Shown here: piece after piece, positions 1-11,404 of the stretch
Layout: each line of letters begins with the position of its first letter
How positions within the stretch are numbered: the first letter of the stretch is position 1
The notes under the pieces: generated by a model
What the model saw: only the letters and a program-made list of their open reading frames with translations
What the model was told of the DNA's origin: nothing
Databases searched by the model: none
Position numbers and translations under genes: made by a program
Assembly (NCBI GenBank): GCA_950022295.1
Contig: OX465601.1
Span: forward strand, 78,749,501 to 78,813,500
Direction: 5' to 3'
From: Bromus sterilis
Taxonomy: Eukaryota; Streptophyta; Magnoliopsida; Poales; Poaceae
DNA: 64,000 bases

Positions 1-816
1 TGGGTGATATTGCTATGTTTTTAATACACTTTCATACACTTTTGATCATATTTGGACTAACCTATTAACTCAGTGCACCCCCAGTGCCAGTTTCTGTTTT
101 CTGCTGTCTTTTTATTTCAGGTTTTCCCATTACTTAAATTGCTAGAAAAATTCGGGGAAAATATATAAAAAATCAGCGTACTGAAAGCTTCTAGATGCCC
201 GAAGGGGGGGGGGGGGTCAGAGGGGCCCCACCCGGTGCCCAGGCTGCCAGGGGGCGCGACCTAGGGTGGGGCCGCGACGGGAGGCCGCCTGGACCCCTGG
301 TGCCCCCCTGGCTGCCCCCTTCGCCAATATTTACCTCTCATCCCGAAACCCTCCAAGAGAAAACCCTTTTTTGCGACCTCGCCTCTGTTCCGCCGCTGCC
401 GCGCTTCCAAGATGAGGAGCGTCAGAAGACCTCTTCCCGACACCCTGCCGGAGGGAGGATTGACCTCCGGGAGCTTCTCCACCACCATGGACGCTTCCCG
501 GATGAGTCGTGAGTATTCCACCTTGGACCATGAGTCCATGATCAGTAACTACGCGATGTCCTCTCCTCCTATTTGTTCTTCCTGGATTAGACCTTGTGAG
601 CTGTCCTACATGATCAAGGCACATATGTAATTCTTTCTGCTGTTGCTGTGTTGAGTTTGCAGGGATTTGATGGATTATGAGATTATGTTCAGATTGTGAT
701 GAGTAATATATTTGGTTCTTCCTTTTATATTTATGTTCTTGAGTAATTCTTGCATGTTCTCCGTTGCTATTTATTGGTTTGGCCAAGTAGTAGGTAGTGA
801 CTCCAAGAGGGAGCGT
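1..816 (+). repeat. E0: partial LTR of a TGATACGTC-class Gypsy element, interrupted by Copia element C
   Basis: This fragment reads like the LTR that starts at 36289, beginning about 45 bases inside it, so the true LTR start lies left of the window. It carries the class hallmarks: the block ending in CAGTGCACCCC, a GC-rich central part, and a 3' half ending in a GGGAGCGTTA stretch. Other copies continue past that point, but here the sequence switches abruptly near 816 into the terminus of element C. E0 is therefore the oldest layer of the nest, and the rest of its LTR should lie to the right of C. The ORFs over the GC-rich part are not matched between copies and are not genes. Confidence 0.8.
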
Positions 817-2050
817 TATTGAAAGCTCAAGACTGATCAGAGAGGGAGGGGGTGAATGATCAATTCTAAAAATTCTAAGGAACTTAGAAGGAATTCATGC
901 AAACTGCGAAGGACTACAAGCATCTCGAAAGAAATACAATATCGAAAGACATGCATGGCTCGAAAGGATTGGGAGCGAAGGAAAACATCGAAGGCAAATA
1001 GGCAATGAGTAAATACTTAATGTAAATACGAGAAGGAAAACGAGCCTGACACGACGATGTTTGGTAAACCAGTTCACACTCTGCAAAGTGCTATGTCTGG
1101 TTGGAGGGACTGGTGATTGAACACCTGGAGCAAAACTCTCTCCGTCCTATTCTCCACTGCAACAATCTCCTCGAGCTTGTCCAGTTTTCACTCGTGGCAG
1201 ATGATTCAGGACATCTCCGAGACCTTTACAAACTTCCTTCAGCAGCGACAATTTCTCTTCGACTGCTTGACAGGCGACGCCTAACCGTCTAGGAGACTTG
1301 CAATTCTCCAAGATAAAAAAGATCGGCTAAACTCGACGTAAGTCTCTGTGAATTGCTCAACTCAGTTCAGACTTGGGTTTTGGTTTTCTCTCGATGAATC
1401 TCTCTTGGGATGCTCACAGTACTTCTGTCTTAGAATCTTCAGTGGAGCAGCCAACCCGAAATGGCGGGTAGGTGCGGGGTATTTATAGGTGGCGATCCCG
1501 ATGGGTAAAATGGCTGAAGTGACCCGCTGCGACCGCTTGACGCGTGTCCACAACGGTCGGATTCCAATCACTGCGCAACTTTACTTGAGGAACAAGTAAG
1601 CTGACTTATCGAACGAGTTCTCTCTCGAAGGCACGAAGTGCGATGACTTTGCCTTCGAGCTATTCACTCGACTCAGTAAGATTTCTCTCGGTAGGCTTTT
1701 GTGGGTTTAGGTTGAGCAGAGCAAACTCACTTCGACAAAGATCTCAACTAGCAAACCCCTCTTGATAGTACGGTTTTTCCTACGACTCAAGAAAATACAG
1801 ACAAACTAGTAAAAAGACTAAGTCTTCGACCAGCTTCAGCTTTCTCCTCGTTGCGCTTTTACTCGAGAGAGTCTTCTTCTTCAACGACATTTTTAGGGGT
1901 CGTCTTCCTTCAAAGGTTTCGGTAGTTGACTGCAGATTCGCTGCAGTGAGTTGTCCTTCTACCTTCTCCTTGCAAACTCCATTCTTTCAGAACCTAAGTA
2001 TCTGTTTATACTCGAAAACAATATTAGTTACACTTCTGCTTTGTCCAACA
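817..2050 (-). repeat. 3' LTR of element C
   Basis: In element sense this begins TGTTGGACAAAG directly after a polypurine tract and ends CTTTCAATA, about 1.23 kb. The expected inverted terminus would be CAACA, so the last bases appear to carry one substitution. A TATA box lies near 1480. The partner LTR is not in the window, so an age from LTR divergence cannot be estimated. The left boundary is set by the abrupt loss of similarity to E0. Confidence 0.7.
1480..1488 (-). promoter_or_regulatory. TATA box of the element C LTR
   Basis: TATAAATA in element sense, followed by a C-rich stretch typical of a plant retrotransposon start region. It would drive the genomic RNA from the 5' LTR copy. Confidence 0.55.
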
Positions 2051-2573
2051 ATCTCCAAAACCTTCGGGGGAAAAACTTTCTCTTACGATCTCCCCCTTTT
2101 TGGATGATTTTTGACAAAATAGGCATCGATAAATAATTTGAAAGTTTTGAGTTTTCGATGAAAAACCAGTGCTAAGATCGATGAGATAACCCCCCTTGAT
2201 GTATGCACGGAAGATGTGAATTTCCATTGAAGTGCATATTTGACAGTAGTTGAGTCGAGGGAAAAACATCAATAATCTTAACGAGCAAGATTGCAGTCCA
2301 AATAATTATTCAATAAGAAATATGCAATCTCCTCGAATGACCTGTGAACTTATATGAAAGATAACTCCCTGCAAAAGGTTAAGTATGGCAAGCACCAGAT
2401 AGATATCTTACGATCAAAGTAGCAGTTCACGGACCTACTTAGAGTTAGTTACAACCAGATCGAATATGAATCAAATGTTTGTTGAAACTACTCAGAAAAT
2501 TCAAAGTCCAAAAGTTTGACGAACGAAAAGAAAAACCCTTAACCCCGATGGCAAACTAATTTCTTCGATGCCA
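2051..2573 (-). other. 3' untranslated region of element C between the extra gene and the LTR
   Basis: No conserved coding potential. It is bounded by two copies of a polypurine tract, one at each end. The small ORFs here are short and unmatched elsewhere. Confidence 0.6.
2088..2103 (-). promoter_or_regulatory. Polypurine tract of element C, LTR-proximal copy
   Basis: Element-sense sequence CCAAAAAGGGGGAGAT, about 38 bases before the LTR start. It is the expected primer for plus-strand DNA synthesis. Confidence 0.65.
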
Positions 2574-4591
2574 CTACATCTCCCCCTTTTTGTCACAATG
2601 TACAAAAAGTCGAGAGAATAGGGTCGAAAGAAATCCATACTCGCTTGAGCGGCGCTGGCGACGTCGAGAAGATTCAGCGAGTGTTGAAGGACGTCGGATG
2701 GGGCGACCTCCTGTTGGAGTAATCTTCGTCTGGAACGAGTGGTGATCTCCAGAAGATTCCAGTTGCGATTCCGGCGGGGTCCTGGGGCTTCGAGGGAATG
2801 GAGAGTAAACTCTCGCTTGACATCGAGGTGCTTCATCTTGGCCGGAGTCGGAGGAAATGGTGTTCACCGTGATGTGATAGTAATCACCAACACTGAGCAC
2901 GTCCCTGTTCTTCGGCAGCAAAGGAATATTGAAATCTGATCGATCGACACGATCATCATTAGTCCAGTTCCTATTCAGATGTGGAGGATATTCTTCGAAG
3001 CCGCAACGCTGAAGTTGACAGAGGGAATTGAAATTGCGCAACCCTTTCCAATCGCGGCGAAGGCATTCACGCAGCATCTGATTATTGTTCATGGCAATGT
3101 TGCGCAGATGGTTTATTTCATCCATCGTCTTCTGCTTCTGAAGAAAATCTTGGTCAATATGATGTTGACGCATTTGCTGAGACCGAAGAGATAGCTCCAT
3201 GTGATGCAGTGGCTTGATAAATTTCGAGCGAATATTGCGCTCAGTCATATGGGAGCGGATGCCAGTGTTCTCTGCAAACTGATCGTTGGGTCGAGTAATA
3301 ATCTGTAACACTTCCCTTACTGGTGGAGTAAAAATCTTGGGGAAAATTGATACGGGGAATGGCACGTCCCGAGAGTAATTGCAGATCGCCATCAGCCAGG
3401 GTGCATATGGCTTGTGAGAATTATGATCATCAGCACAAGACACCAACGTGCGAATGAAGTAATCTTCAAAATCGAAGGGATGACCATGGACTAACTTCAA
3501 CAGAGCAAGTTGCACATCATGGGGAATTGGAAAATCATCGTGCACATCGAGCATTGGCATCAAAGTCTTCGAAAGAATATAGAACCATGACTTTGCTTCA
3601 CAAACTAGATGCCTTGGCTTCGGCTCAGCAGGGTAGTGATCTCCTACGACATCTGGATTCATGAGCGTAGAAAATTCAGCAGGAGTTGGGGCAGGCAGAT
3701 CATGAATTTTGTGTGGTAATCCTTAGAACCGAGGTAAATTGATGATGGCCAGAAATTGATCGACAGTCATATGGAATACTTGGCCTTGAATCATATAATC
3801 AAATTTCCACGTCTTCGAATTATCAGGATCACCAGTGACATACAATGTGGCATAAAACTACTTGATGAGCTCGGGATTGTAGCCACAATCGAGAGCAAAC
3901 ATCTTATGTGCATGCAGACCATCAATTGTTTCGGCAACATTCTTGAAACATGAAGTGGCGTACACCGAAGGCATGTCAAGGTACTGATGTTGGAAAACTC
4001 TAGCCTTGTTGTACATCACACGAGTATAATAGATGGCTTGCTCCTGGGTCCAAAACCGAAGAGAATATGCATTTCTAGGCTTCTTGTAGGGATTGGTCCC
4101 GAAGAAAAATAGCTTGTGTTCCCGCCTCTTGAAGATAGGAACATCAGGGGGAGCATTTCTCTCAGATGCGCAGAGTGTAGCAACTCATCCACTGGAAAAA
4201 CCTCAGCTGCATTATCTGGCATTTGAAGCATTGGCTCAGTAGGGCGAGGAATTTAAGATGGAACATTTACGATGTCCTGAGCTGGGATGGCTGCAGGAGC
4301 ATTTTCCCCGGCCTGCTCTTCGACGACATCTCCTTCGTCGGCATTGGCATGTTTCTCGGCCTCAGCAGTTTCCATAGCCTCCATATCTTCATTCAGTTGT
4401 GCAAAGGCATCAATCATCTCTTCGTTCGAAGAGTTGGAAGAGGAGGAGGAAGAACATTCACTCGAACTGGCATTGCCAGAACTTTGTCCTTCGGCAGCAT
4501 ATTGACGAGAAGAAACAGTGGTTATATCAACATCGACTTCTTCTCCTTCGTTCAGAGTCTGGGCAGAGGAATAATCCTTCTGCGCAGATGG
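2574..4591 (-). pseudogene. C-terminal part of the extra (third) gene of element C
   Basis: The reading continues from the N-terminal fragment at 12753-12869, separated by the A1 insertion. In order it shows a Ser/Glu-rich acidic stretch, then a region with KRREHK and FFFGTNPYKKPRNAYS, then a folded-looking part (DYMIQGQVFHMTVDQFLAI) that resembles the 'putative plant transposon protein' domains found in plant element ORFs. The last 362 codons (2574-3662) are open and include a likely coiled coil (HIDQDFLQKQKTMDEINHLR). I count three in-frame stops (near 4252, 3865 and 3725) and one frameshift near 4160. Position after pol is where Sireviruses carry an envelope-like ORF, but I see no signal peptide or convincing membrane segment, so function is unassigned. 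Confidence 0.6.
2576..2594 (-). promoter_or_regulatory. Second polypurine tract of element C
   Basis: Element-sense GACAAAAAGGGGGAGATG, overlapping the last codons of the extra gene. It shares AAAAAGGGGGAGAT with the LTR-proximal tract. Multiple polypurine tracts are a described feature of Sireviruses. Confidence 0.6.
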
Positions 4592-6235
4592 TGATGGTAT
4601 GAATTAACACCCCCTCGTTGGTTACCCAAAGTGGAAGGTTGAGATGTAGACAGCAACAAATTTCCCTCGGTGAAGATACCAAGGTTTGTCTCCAGTAGGA
4701 CTCCGACAACGACAAGAAGGTGACAACAGCGCCAGAGATTGGCGGTTGGCGTGGACCTGCACACACAACAGATAACTTTTCCCCCAACGAGCACAAAGAG
4801 GTTGTCAATCCCTCCGGCCTTGTTGTTTACAAAGGATAAAACACACGGGATAATAATGATAGTGATAGCAATGAAAAAGTAAATAAAACAGTAAATTGAT
4901 AGTGGGTGTAAACAGTATTGGAAATATGGTCCGGGGTCCCATGATGTTCACTAGTGATGTCTCTCCCAAAAGACAATAAAATAGCCATGCGAGGTAAACA
5001 AATTATAGATGGGCAATTGACAGGATTATGTGCGCAAACCAATGCTAATTATGCTATAAAGAAAGGAAGAGGTTCAAAAGCATGGGCGGTATGCCAAGAC
5101 AAGTAGACCGAAATCCATCTGCATCTACCTACTAATCATCCACCTTGAGATATCTATCCAGAACATCTCGCTGGTATTAAGTTGCGAATCCCACCCAAAG
5201 TGTAAACTCAAAGCAACGGACAACTGCATTAAAGAACTTTGCGTAAAGTAAACAATCCTTGCACCCGCAAGTACAAGCACCGTTGTTTTCCCCCTTGTGG
5301 CGACATCACATCCCCTAGACTCATGTTTCTGTCACTCAAGCTAGTCATCAGGGGGCATGAACCCACAATCATGCATAACGCTCCCTCTTGGAGTTACTAC
5401 CTACTTCTTGGCCAAAGCAATAAACAACAACGGGGAACTTGCAAGAATTACTTCAGAACATAAATATAAAAGAGGAGAATCAAATATATTACTCAAACAC
5501 AATCTGAACATAATCTCATAATCCATCGGATCCCAACAAACTCAGCATAGCAACAACATAAATGTTACATATGTGCCTCGATCATGTAGGGAAGCTCACG
5601 AGGTCTAATCCATGAAGAACAAAGAAGGCAGGAGAACATCACATAGCTACTGATCATAGACCCATGGTCCAAGGTGGACTACTCACGGTTCATCCGGGAA
5701 GCATCCATAGTGGTGGAGAAGCTCCCGGAGGTGATTCCTCCCTCCGGCAGGGTGCCGGGAGGAGGTCTTCTGGTGCTCCCGATCTTGGAAGCGCGGCGGC
5801 GGTGGAACAGAGGAGAGATCGCGAAAAAGGGTTGCCCTCATGGGGGTTTCTCGTCACGAGGAATAAATAGACGAAGGGGGAAGCCAGGGGGGCCATGAGG
5901 GGTCCAGGCGCCCCCCTGGCGCGACCCCACCCTAGGGCACGCCGGGAGGGCGCCTGGGGCCTTGGTGGGTCCCCTCTGCCCCCCCTCGGTGATTCCCGAA
6001 GCTTCTTATACGCTGATTTTTTATTAGTTTTCCCGAATATTTGGAGCACTTTTAATATGGGGGAAACCTGAAATAGAAAAACAACAAAAAACATGAACTG
6101 GCACTAGGGTGCACTGAGTTAATAGGTTAGTCCAAATATGATCAAAAGTGTATGGAAGTTCATCAATATCATAGCAATATCACACAAAAGAGGCATGGAG
6201 CAAGCAGAAATTATAGATACGTTTTGGACGTATCA
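4592..6235 (-). repeat. 3' LTR of A1
   Basis: In element sense starts TGATACGTCC and ends ACCATCA, about 1.64 kb. It aligns along its length with S1 and the A2 3' LTR. Confidence 0.85.
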
Positions 6236-7135
6236 ACATCCCCAAGCTTAATTCCTGCTCGTCCTCGAGTAGGTAAATGATAAAAGCATAATTTCTGTGG
6301 TGACATGCTAACAACCATATAAGAACTTTTAAGTAAAGCAATCAAGGCATGTAATTCAATTCAAGTCATAACAGATAAGAGTCTATATTTAGCATTGAAA
6401 CAGACAACATGAGAACATAAAGGTGTAAGAGCTTTCGCTGTCCGTGAATCGAATGTCTCCAAATGGTGTTTGCGTGCAAGAGAGGGGATAGGGATATACG
6501 GGAAAATATATTTTTGTGTTGAGAACTCAATCTACTAAAGTTTCACACTTGGTCTTCTTTGGAATCTTATCTTGACTCATCCCCAGACCACTAGCCAGGT
6601 ACAAGTCAAAATGATCCACTCCTTTTCGACATTTTAAGCACTCATGCAATGGATGAGCATAAGCAAGAAAGTTGACACTTAGGATGGCAAAGAGAGAATA
6701 TGGTGGAGGAGGAAGACAAAAAAGGTGTGAAAGGCTCACATCAATGAGGATAATCATAGGCGAGAGAAAGCCAAATGATAGATACGATGTGAGGAGTAGG
6801 GATTGCCATGCAACGGATGCACATATGAGCTAAGGTAAGCTCTCCAAAGGAACTAGTGGGGGTGCATCCAACTTGCTTGCTCAAGAAGACCTAGAGCTCA
6901 TTTGAGGAGGCTCATCATTGGAATATACAAGCCAAGTTCTATAGTGTGAAGGTCCCCACATAGCTATATGCATAAATGATAATCTCTATGGAGTACAAGA
7001 TATAAGAGGGAGTACGTGTGTGGATCTCTCAAAAGGAATAGTAGTGTGCCCCCTTCTCTCTTTTTATTTCTTTTTCTCTTTTTCTATTTTTTTGTATTTT
7101 TTTTGGTGGCCTCAATGGCTCTTTCTATTTCTCTC

Positions 7136-7208
7136 ATTTGTCCTCTTTGGGATCTTTTAATTTGTCCTCTTTGGGATCTTTTAATTTGTCCACTTTGGGA
7201 TCTTTTCC
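7136..7208. repeat. Three tandem copies of a 24-bp unit in A1
   Basis: The unit ATTTGTCCTCTTTGGGATCT plus TTTA is repeated three times with one substitution. A2 has a diverged version at about 23963-24033, and A4 a shorter one near 39308. Confidence 0.8.
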
Positions 7209-8458
7209 TCACTTTAGGGGCAACACTCTATATATTACAAAAAAAATAGAAGATCTTTCACAATTTACAAAGTACTCAAATCATAAAGAAGATGTAACTA
7301 TCATGATGTATGCAAATGTATGCCTCTGCCAGTGTAGCAGGATATGCAATGATACTAGCGCGTAATGTAGCAATGATTAGGGCAACGCCCTACTAACATG
7401 CGGCTCATCGATCAAGCAAGTAGCATGTATGACATGAAGATCAAGTCATGAGAAGATGGATGTTGCATGGCAATATATCTCGGAAAGGCTATGGAAATGC
7501 CTTGGTAGGTAGGTATGATGGCTGTTTTGAGGAAGGATATAAGGAGGTTTATGATGACAGAGCGTATCATGCCAAGGGTTTGGATGTACCGGCGAAGGTG
7601 GACGCCAACTCTCGGAGTGAGAAGAAAGCAATGCACGACACAAGAGAGGCTAGAAAAATATGGGTAGGTGGAAGTGTCAACTTTCGAATACTTACATTAG
7701 TCCGAAGAACTCATGCACTTATTATCGGTAACTCTCAATCTAATAAGGAGGTTTCACAAAGAGACAAGTTCCCCGAGGAGGAGTGTATGGGAGTTTGGTT
7801 ATCCTTGCGCATCCTCGACTCATGGTACGTGAGTGTACTCTAATATTCGACCCCTCAGAAGAGCAGTGATCCATCTAGTAGCTAAAGTTCTCAACTAATT
7901 TGTAAGTTTTGAAAATAAACACGGATTGCCCAAAAGACGACATCTATCACTAATAGGCTAAACCTCTTGACACCAAAAGTCCAAACATTACTTAAAACAA
8001 TACCTCAAAACTATTGCAAGTTACTACTACAAAATAATAGCAACCTCAATTACCTACTTCAAGTCAAGACACACAACTCAGTGCAACAGGCAAACTCTCT
8101 AAACAAGATAAACATGAAAACTCAAGAGAGTTCCAGCAACAAACTAAACAAAAGCTCTTTGAAAAGATAAGCATGAAAACTAAGAGCAAAACATGATAGT
8201 AGCTATGAAAAAGCTAAAGAACACACACAACAAAGATAAGCATGAAAAATCCTATGTTGTGTTCTAGATTTTGGAAGTGGTGCGTGTTTCTCTCCCACAC
8301 AAAGAAAGCTGGGTTCTACCTTGTTATGAACAGCAAGCAAAGCTAAATAAAACTGAAAATAAAACCTAAGAGCGAGACGCTCCAAGCATAACACATAATG
8401 CATGAAGTGATAAAAATATAGTGAAACGAGAGATGAACTGATAGTTGTTGATGGAGAA

Positions 8459-8565
8459 GGGGATGCATGGGGGCATCCCCAAGCTTAGACGCTTGAGTAT
8501 CCTTTGAATATTTCTTGGGGATGCATGGGGGCATCCCCAAGCTGGGCATCCCCAAGCTTGAGCGC
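8459..8565. repeat. Hairpin repeats containing a copy of the polypurine tract in A1
   Basis: Two inverted repeats, GGGGATGC and GCATCCCC around a short loop, plus a third partial copy. In element sense they contain AAGCTTGGGGATG, the same 13 bases that precede the 3' LTR. Equivalent repeats lie near 26126-26202 in A2, 34115-34204 in A3 and 40528-40605 in A4. Confidence 0.75.
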
Positions 8566-9204
8566 TTGACCCTCCTGAATCTTCTTTTATCATCTTCCCT
8601 CGCACACTTGAAAACTCCCTTCATACATAACTCATCATAATCTGATTAGCGAGGTTAGTACCCATAATAAAATAATTTTTTCTCTACTGTAAATAAGGAT
8701 ATTCTTCAAGGGATACTGTTTCTCAAGACCGCCAACAAGTTTTTGCAAAGAAAAAGCAATCTTAAGGTTTGCAAAACGAAGAAAAGGAAAAACAAGACAA
8801 AATCTGTGAAAAACAGACCAACAGGTAGAAAAGAATTTTTTAGGGATACTTCTGCAACTCAAATAAAAAACCTCAGAACATACGAAAGTTCGTGATTGTA
8901 TAGAGCACTCTGTGTAAAAAATTAAGCTCAAAAAGATGAACTGGGATTGTTCTACGATTTTCCCCGTCACGAGGACAAAATCTTTTTTCTGGACAGCATG
9001 TCACAACTTTCACTTCCCTTGTCATAGGAGGCTATAACTTGGCACAAAGCTTGAAAATAAAGATACAATGATGTTGCTACAGTAGTAACAACCATCAAGA
9101 GAACTAAAAACAGAAGAAAAACAAAAAGGAAATCCTAAATTGGTTGCGGGATGCCTCCCGAAAGCGCTTCTTTAAAGCCATTAGCTAGGCTTAATGCAAA
9201 TAGA

Positions 9205-11240
9205 TCAAGTCTTATCAAGAAAATAACTAGCCCGTGTGACGGACTCAAAAGGCAACTTAATCTTTTTCCTAGGGAAGTGTTCCATCCATTTCTTGAGAGG
9301 GGATTGTAATTTTATAATCCCTTCTTTCATATCAATAACAGTACCCACGGTGCGAAGAAAAGGACGTCCCAAAATAATTGGACAAGAAGGTTCCCATTCA
9401 ATGTCCATAATAGTAAAATCAACGGGAACATAATTGTCGTTGACAATGATAAGAACCTCATCTATCTTCCCAATGGTTTCTTTATGAAAGAATCGACGAG
9501 ATGAACACCAAAAGAACAAGGATCAAAAGGTTTCAATTCAAATATCTCATACATTCTTTTGGGCATAACAGAGGTACTAGCTCCAACATCACATAAAGCA
9601 TAGCAAGAAAAGTTATTCAACTTAATTTTAATCATAGGATCCCAACCATCTTCTAGATTTCTAGGTATGGAGGCTTCTGCCCTAAGCTTCTCCTCCCTAG
9701 CTTTGATGAGAGCATTAGTGATATGCTATGTGAAGGCAAGAGTAAGTGTGCTAGTGTGGGGGTCTCTAGACATATTTTGAAGGAAACAAATAACTTCAGA
9801 AAGGGTGCAATTATCAAAATCAAGGTCACTACTATCAAGTAAAGTAGTAGTGGTGTCCTTTAGGCTCACTTGTTTGGTAGCTTCCATAGTCATAGGAATT
9901 TCTTCTTCTACGGTTGAGGTCATAGCATCACCATTATTAGGTCCTATGGGACTAGGGGTGCATTGGGTGCTAAGAGTTTGGATATCCTCAACCACTTGGA
10001 TAGTAGAAACATTATGGTGTGTAGGGAGGCTTTTAGTTCTATCTTCTTCCTCCTTTTCCCTAGCCCATATCTCTTTGAGTTTAGCCATCATCCTAATGTT
10101 TTCATTAATTTGCACTTGGATAGCATTCATAGGAGTGACCTTCCTCTCCTCAAGGGGAGAAGTTCTAATTCTATGAAATTCTACTTCATGGGCTAAATTG
10201 TCTACCTTCGACGAGAGGTTATCTAATTTGTCTAGTTTTTCCTCTACACTCTTGTTGAAGGATTTTTGGGTAGTGATAAAGTCTTTAAGCATACTCTCTA
10301 ATTCAGAAGTGGAGTTTTTGGTGCTAGGATAAGTGTTGTTGTTCCCATAGTTGTTGGAGGGGAACGGTCTAGGGTTGCTACCAAAATTACTCCTATAAGC
10401 ATTGTTATTGAAGTTGTTTCTAGAGATAAAGTTCACATCTACTTGATATTGAGAAATCAAAGAATTTAAAGGAACATCATGAGGATCAATAGGAGACTGC
10501 TTGGTAAGTAGAGACATAATCAAGTCAAAATTTTCATTTAGGGAGGAGATCTCCTCGATAGAGTTTACCTTCCTACCTGTTGGAGCTCTTTCGGTGTTCC
10601 ATTGGGAATAGTTCATCATAATCTCATCGAGAAGTTTTGTGGCAAAACCAAGTGTAGTTGACATAAAGGTTCCTCCCGCGGCAGAATCTTGCAAGTTCTG
10701 CGAGGTAAAGTTCAAGCCTGCATAAAAAGTTTGGATAACCATCCAAGTAGTCAAACCATGCGTAGGGCAATTCTTAACAAGAGATTTCATGCGTGCCCAA
10801 GCTTGGGCAACGTGTTCATTATCCAATTGTTTAAAATTCATAATAAAAGTCCTCAATTGGATAATCTTAGCAGGGGGATAGTACTTCCCAATAAAAGCAT
10901 CCTTTCACTTATCCCAAGAATCTATGCTATTCCTAGGCAAGGATTGAAACCAGATTTTAGCTTCATCTCTCAAGGAGAAAGGAAAAAGCTTAAGCTTAAC
11001 AATATCACCATATAATTCTTTGTACTTTTGCATATCACAAAGCTCAATAAAATTATTTAAGTGCAAAGCAGCATCATCTCTAGCACCGGAGAATTGATCT
11101 TTCATATCAAGGTTCAGCAAAGCAGGTTTAATCTCATAAGAAGGTGCTGAAGTAGCAGGTGTAGCAATAGGAGTGCAGATAAAGTAACAGTTGTTGTGAC
11201 TAGTGAAGTCATACAACTTGGTGTTCTCGGAGGAACCCAT
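9205..11240 (-). pseudogene. gag-pro: gag-protease of A1
   Basis: Starts at MGSSENTK (ATG at 11238-11240). The Gag part shows the retrotransposon gag core (AKIWFQSLPRNSIDSWDK, then FKQLDNEHVAQAWARMKSL), followed by a low-complexity Asn/Ser region and a coiled-coil stretch. The protease part has a D-x-G-A active site (CDVGAST) and the ILGRPFLRT motif of Gypsy proteases. It ends in RASYFLDKT with no RT behind it. Broken by a TGA after DSWDK where A2 has a Cys codon, a TAG in the linker where A2 has Glu, and a frameshift near 9500. The same order in A2 shows that gag-pro was the full coding content of the ancestor of both copies. Confidence 0.85.
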
Positions 11241-11375
11241 AGTAGCAGCAAGCAAGATAACTATTTTTTTGATTTTTGATAAAGGACACTAAAGCAAAAA
11301 CTGAAAGGTAAACAAACAAGACTAAAAAGAAAAGATAAAAGGTAGTGTGAAACTCCCCTATCTTGAAGAGCGGAG

Positions 11376-11393
11376 TCCCCGGCAACGGCACCA
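11376..11393 (-). promoter_or_regulatory. tRNA-Asp-type primer binding site of A1
   Basis: Element-sense TGGTGCCGTTGCCGGGGA, 11 bases after the 5' LTR end. It is complementary to the 3' end expected for plant tRNA-Asp with one mismatch. Confidence 0.75.
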
Positions 11394-11404
11394 GAAATTT
11401 CTTT

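Larger units (their letters stand above)
6236..9204 (-). other. Gene-free internal region of A1
   Basis: About 3 kb between the protease stop and the 3' LTR. It is colinear with the same region in A2, A3 and A4 but has no pol-like coding in any frame. It contains short tandem repeats at 7136-7208, hairpin-forming GGGGATGC/GCATCCCC repeats at 8459-8565, and a polypurine-like AAGCTTGGGGATGT directly before the LTR. Confidence 0.7.

Noticed and set aside
195..786. Overlapping ORFs over the GC-rich part of the TGATACGTC LTRs (also near 5664, 12464, 20777, 22529, 36410)
   Set aside because: These are LTR leader sequence; the frames change between copies and have no recognisable domain.
817..2050. 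Possible host gene promoter in the first 2 kb
   Set aside because: The TATA box and leader sit between LTR termini adjoining a polypurine tract, so they belong to the Copia LTR.
7448..7843. A 131-codon ORF on the plus strand, antisense to A1, with an equally long counterpart in A2 (24277-24672)
   Set aside because: Most differences between the two translations are amino-acid changes with mixed chemistry, the A4 copy is frame-shifted, and no motif is visible. Equal length is explained by overall DNA similarity.
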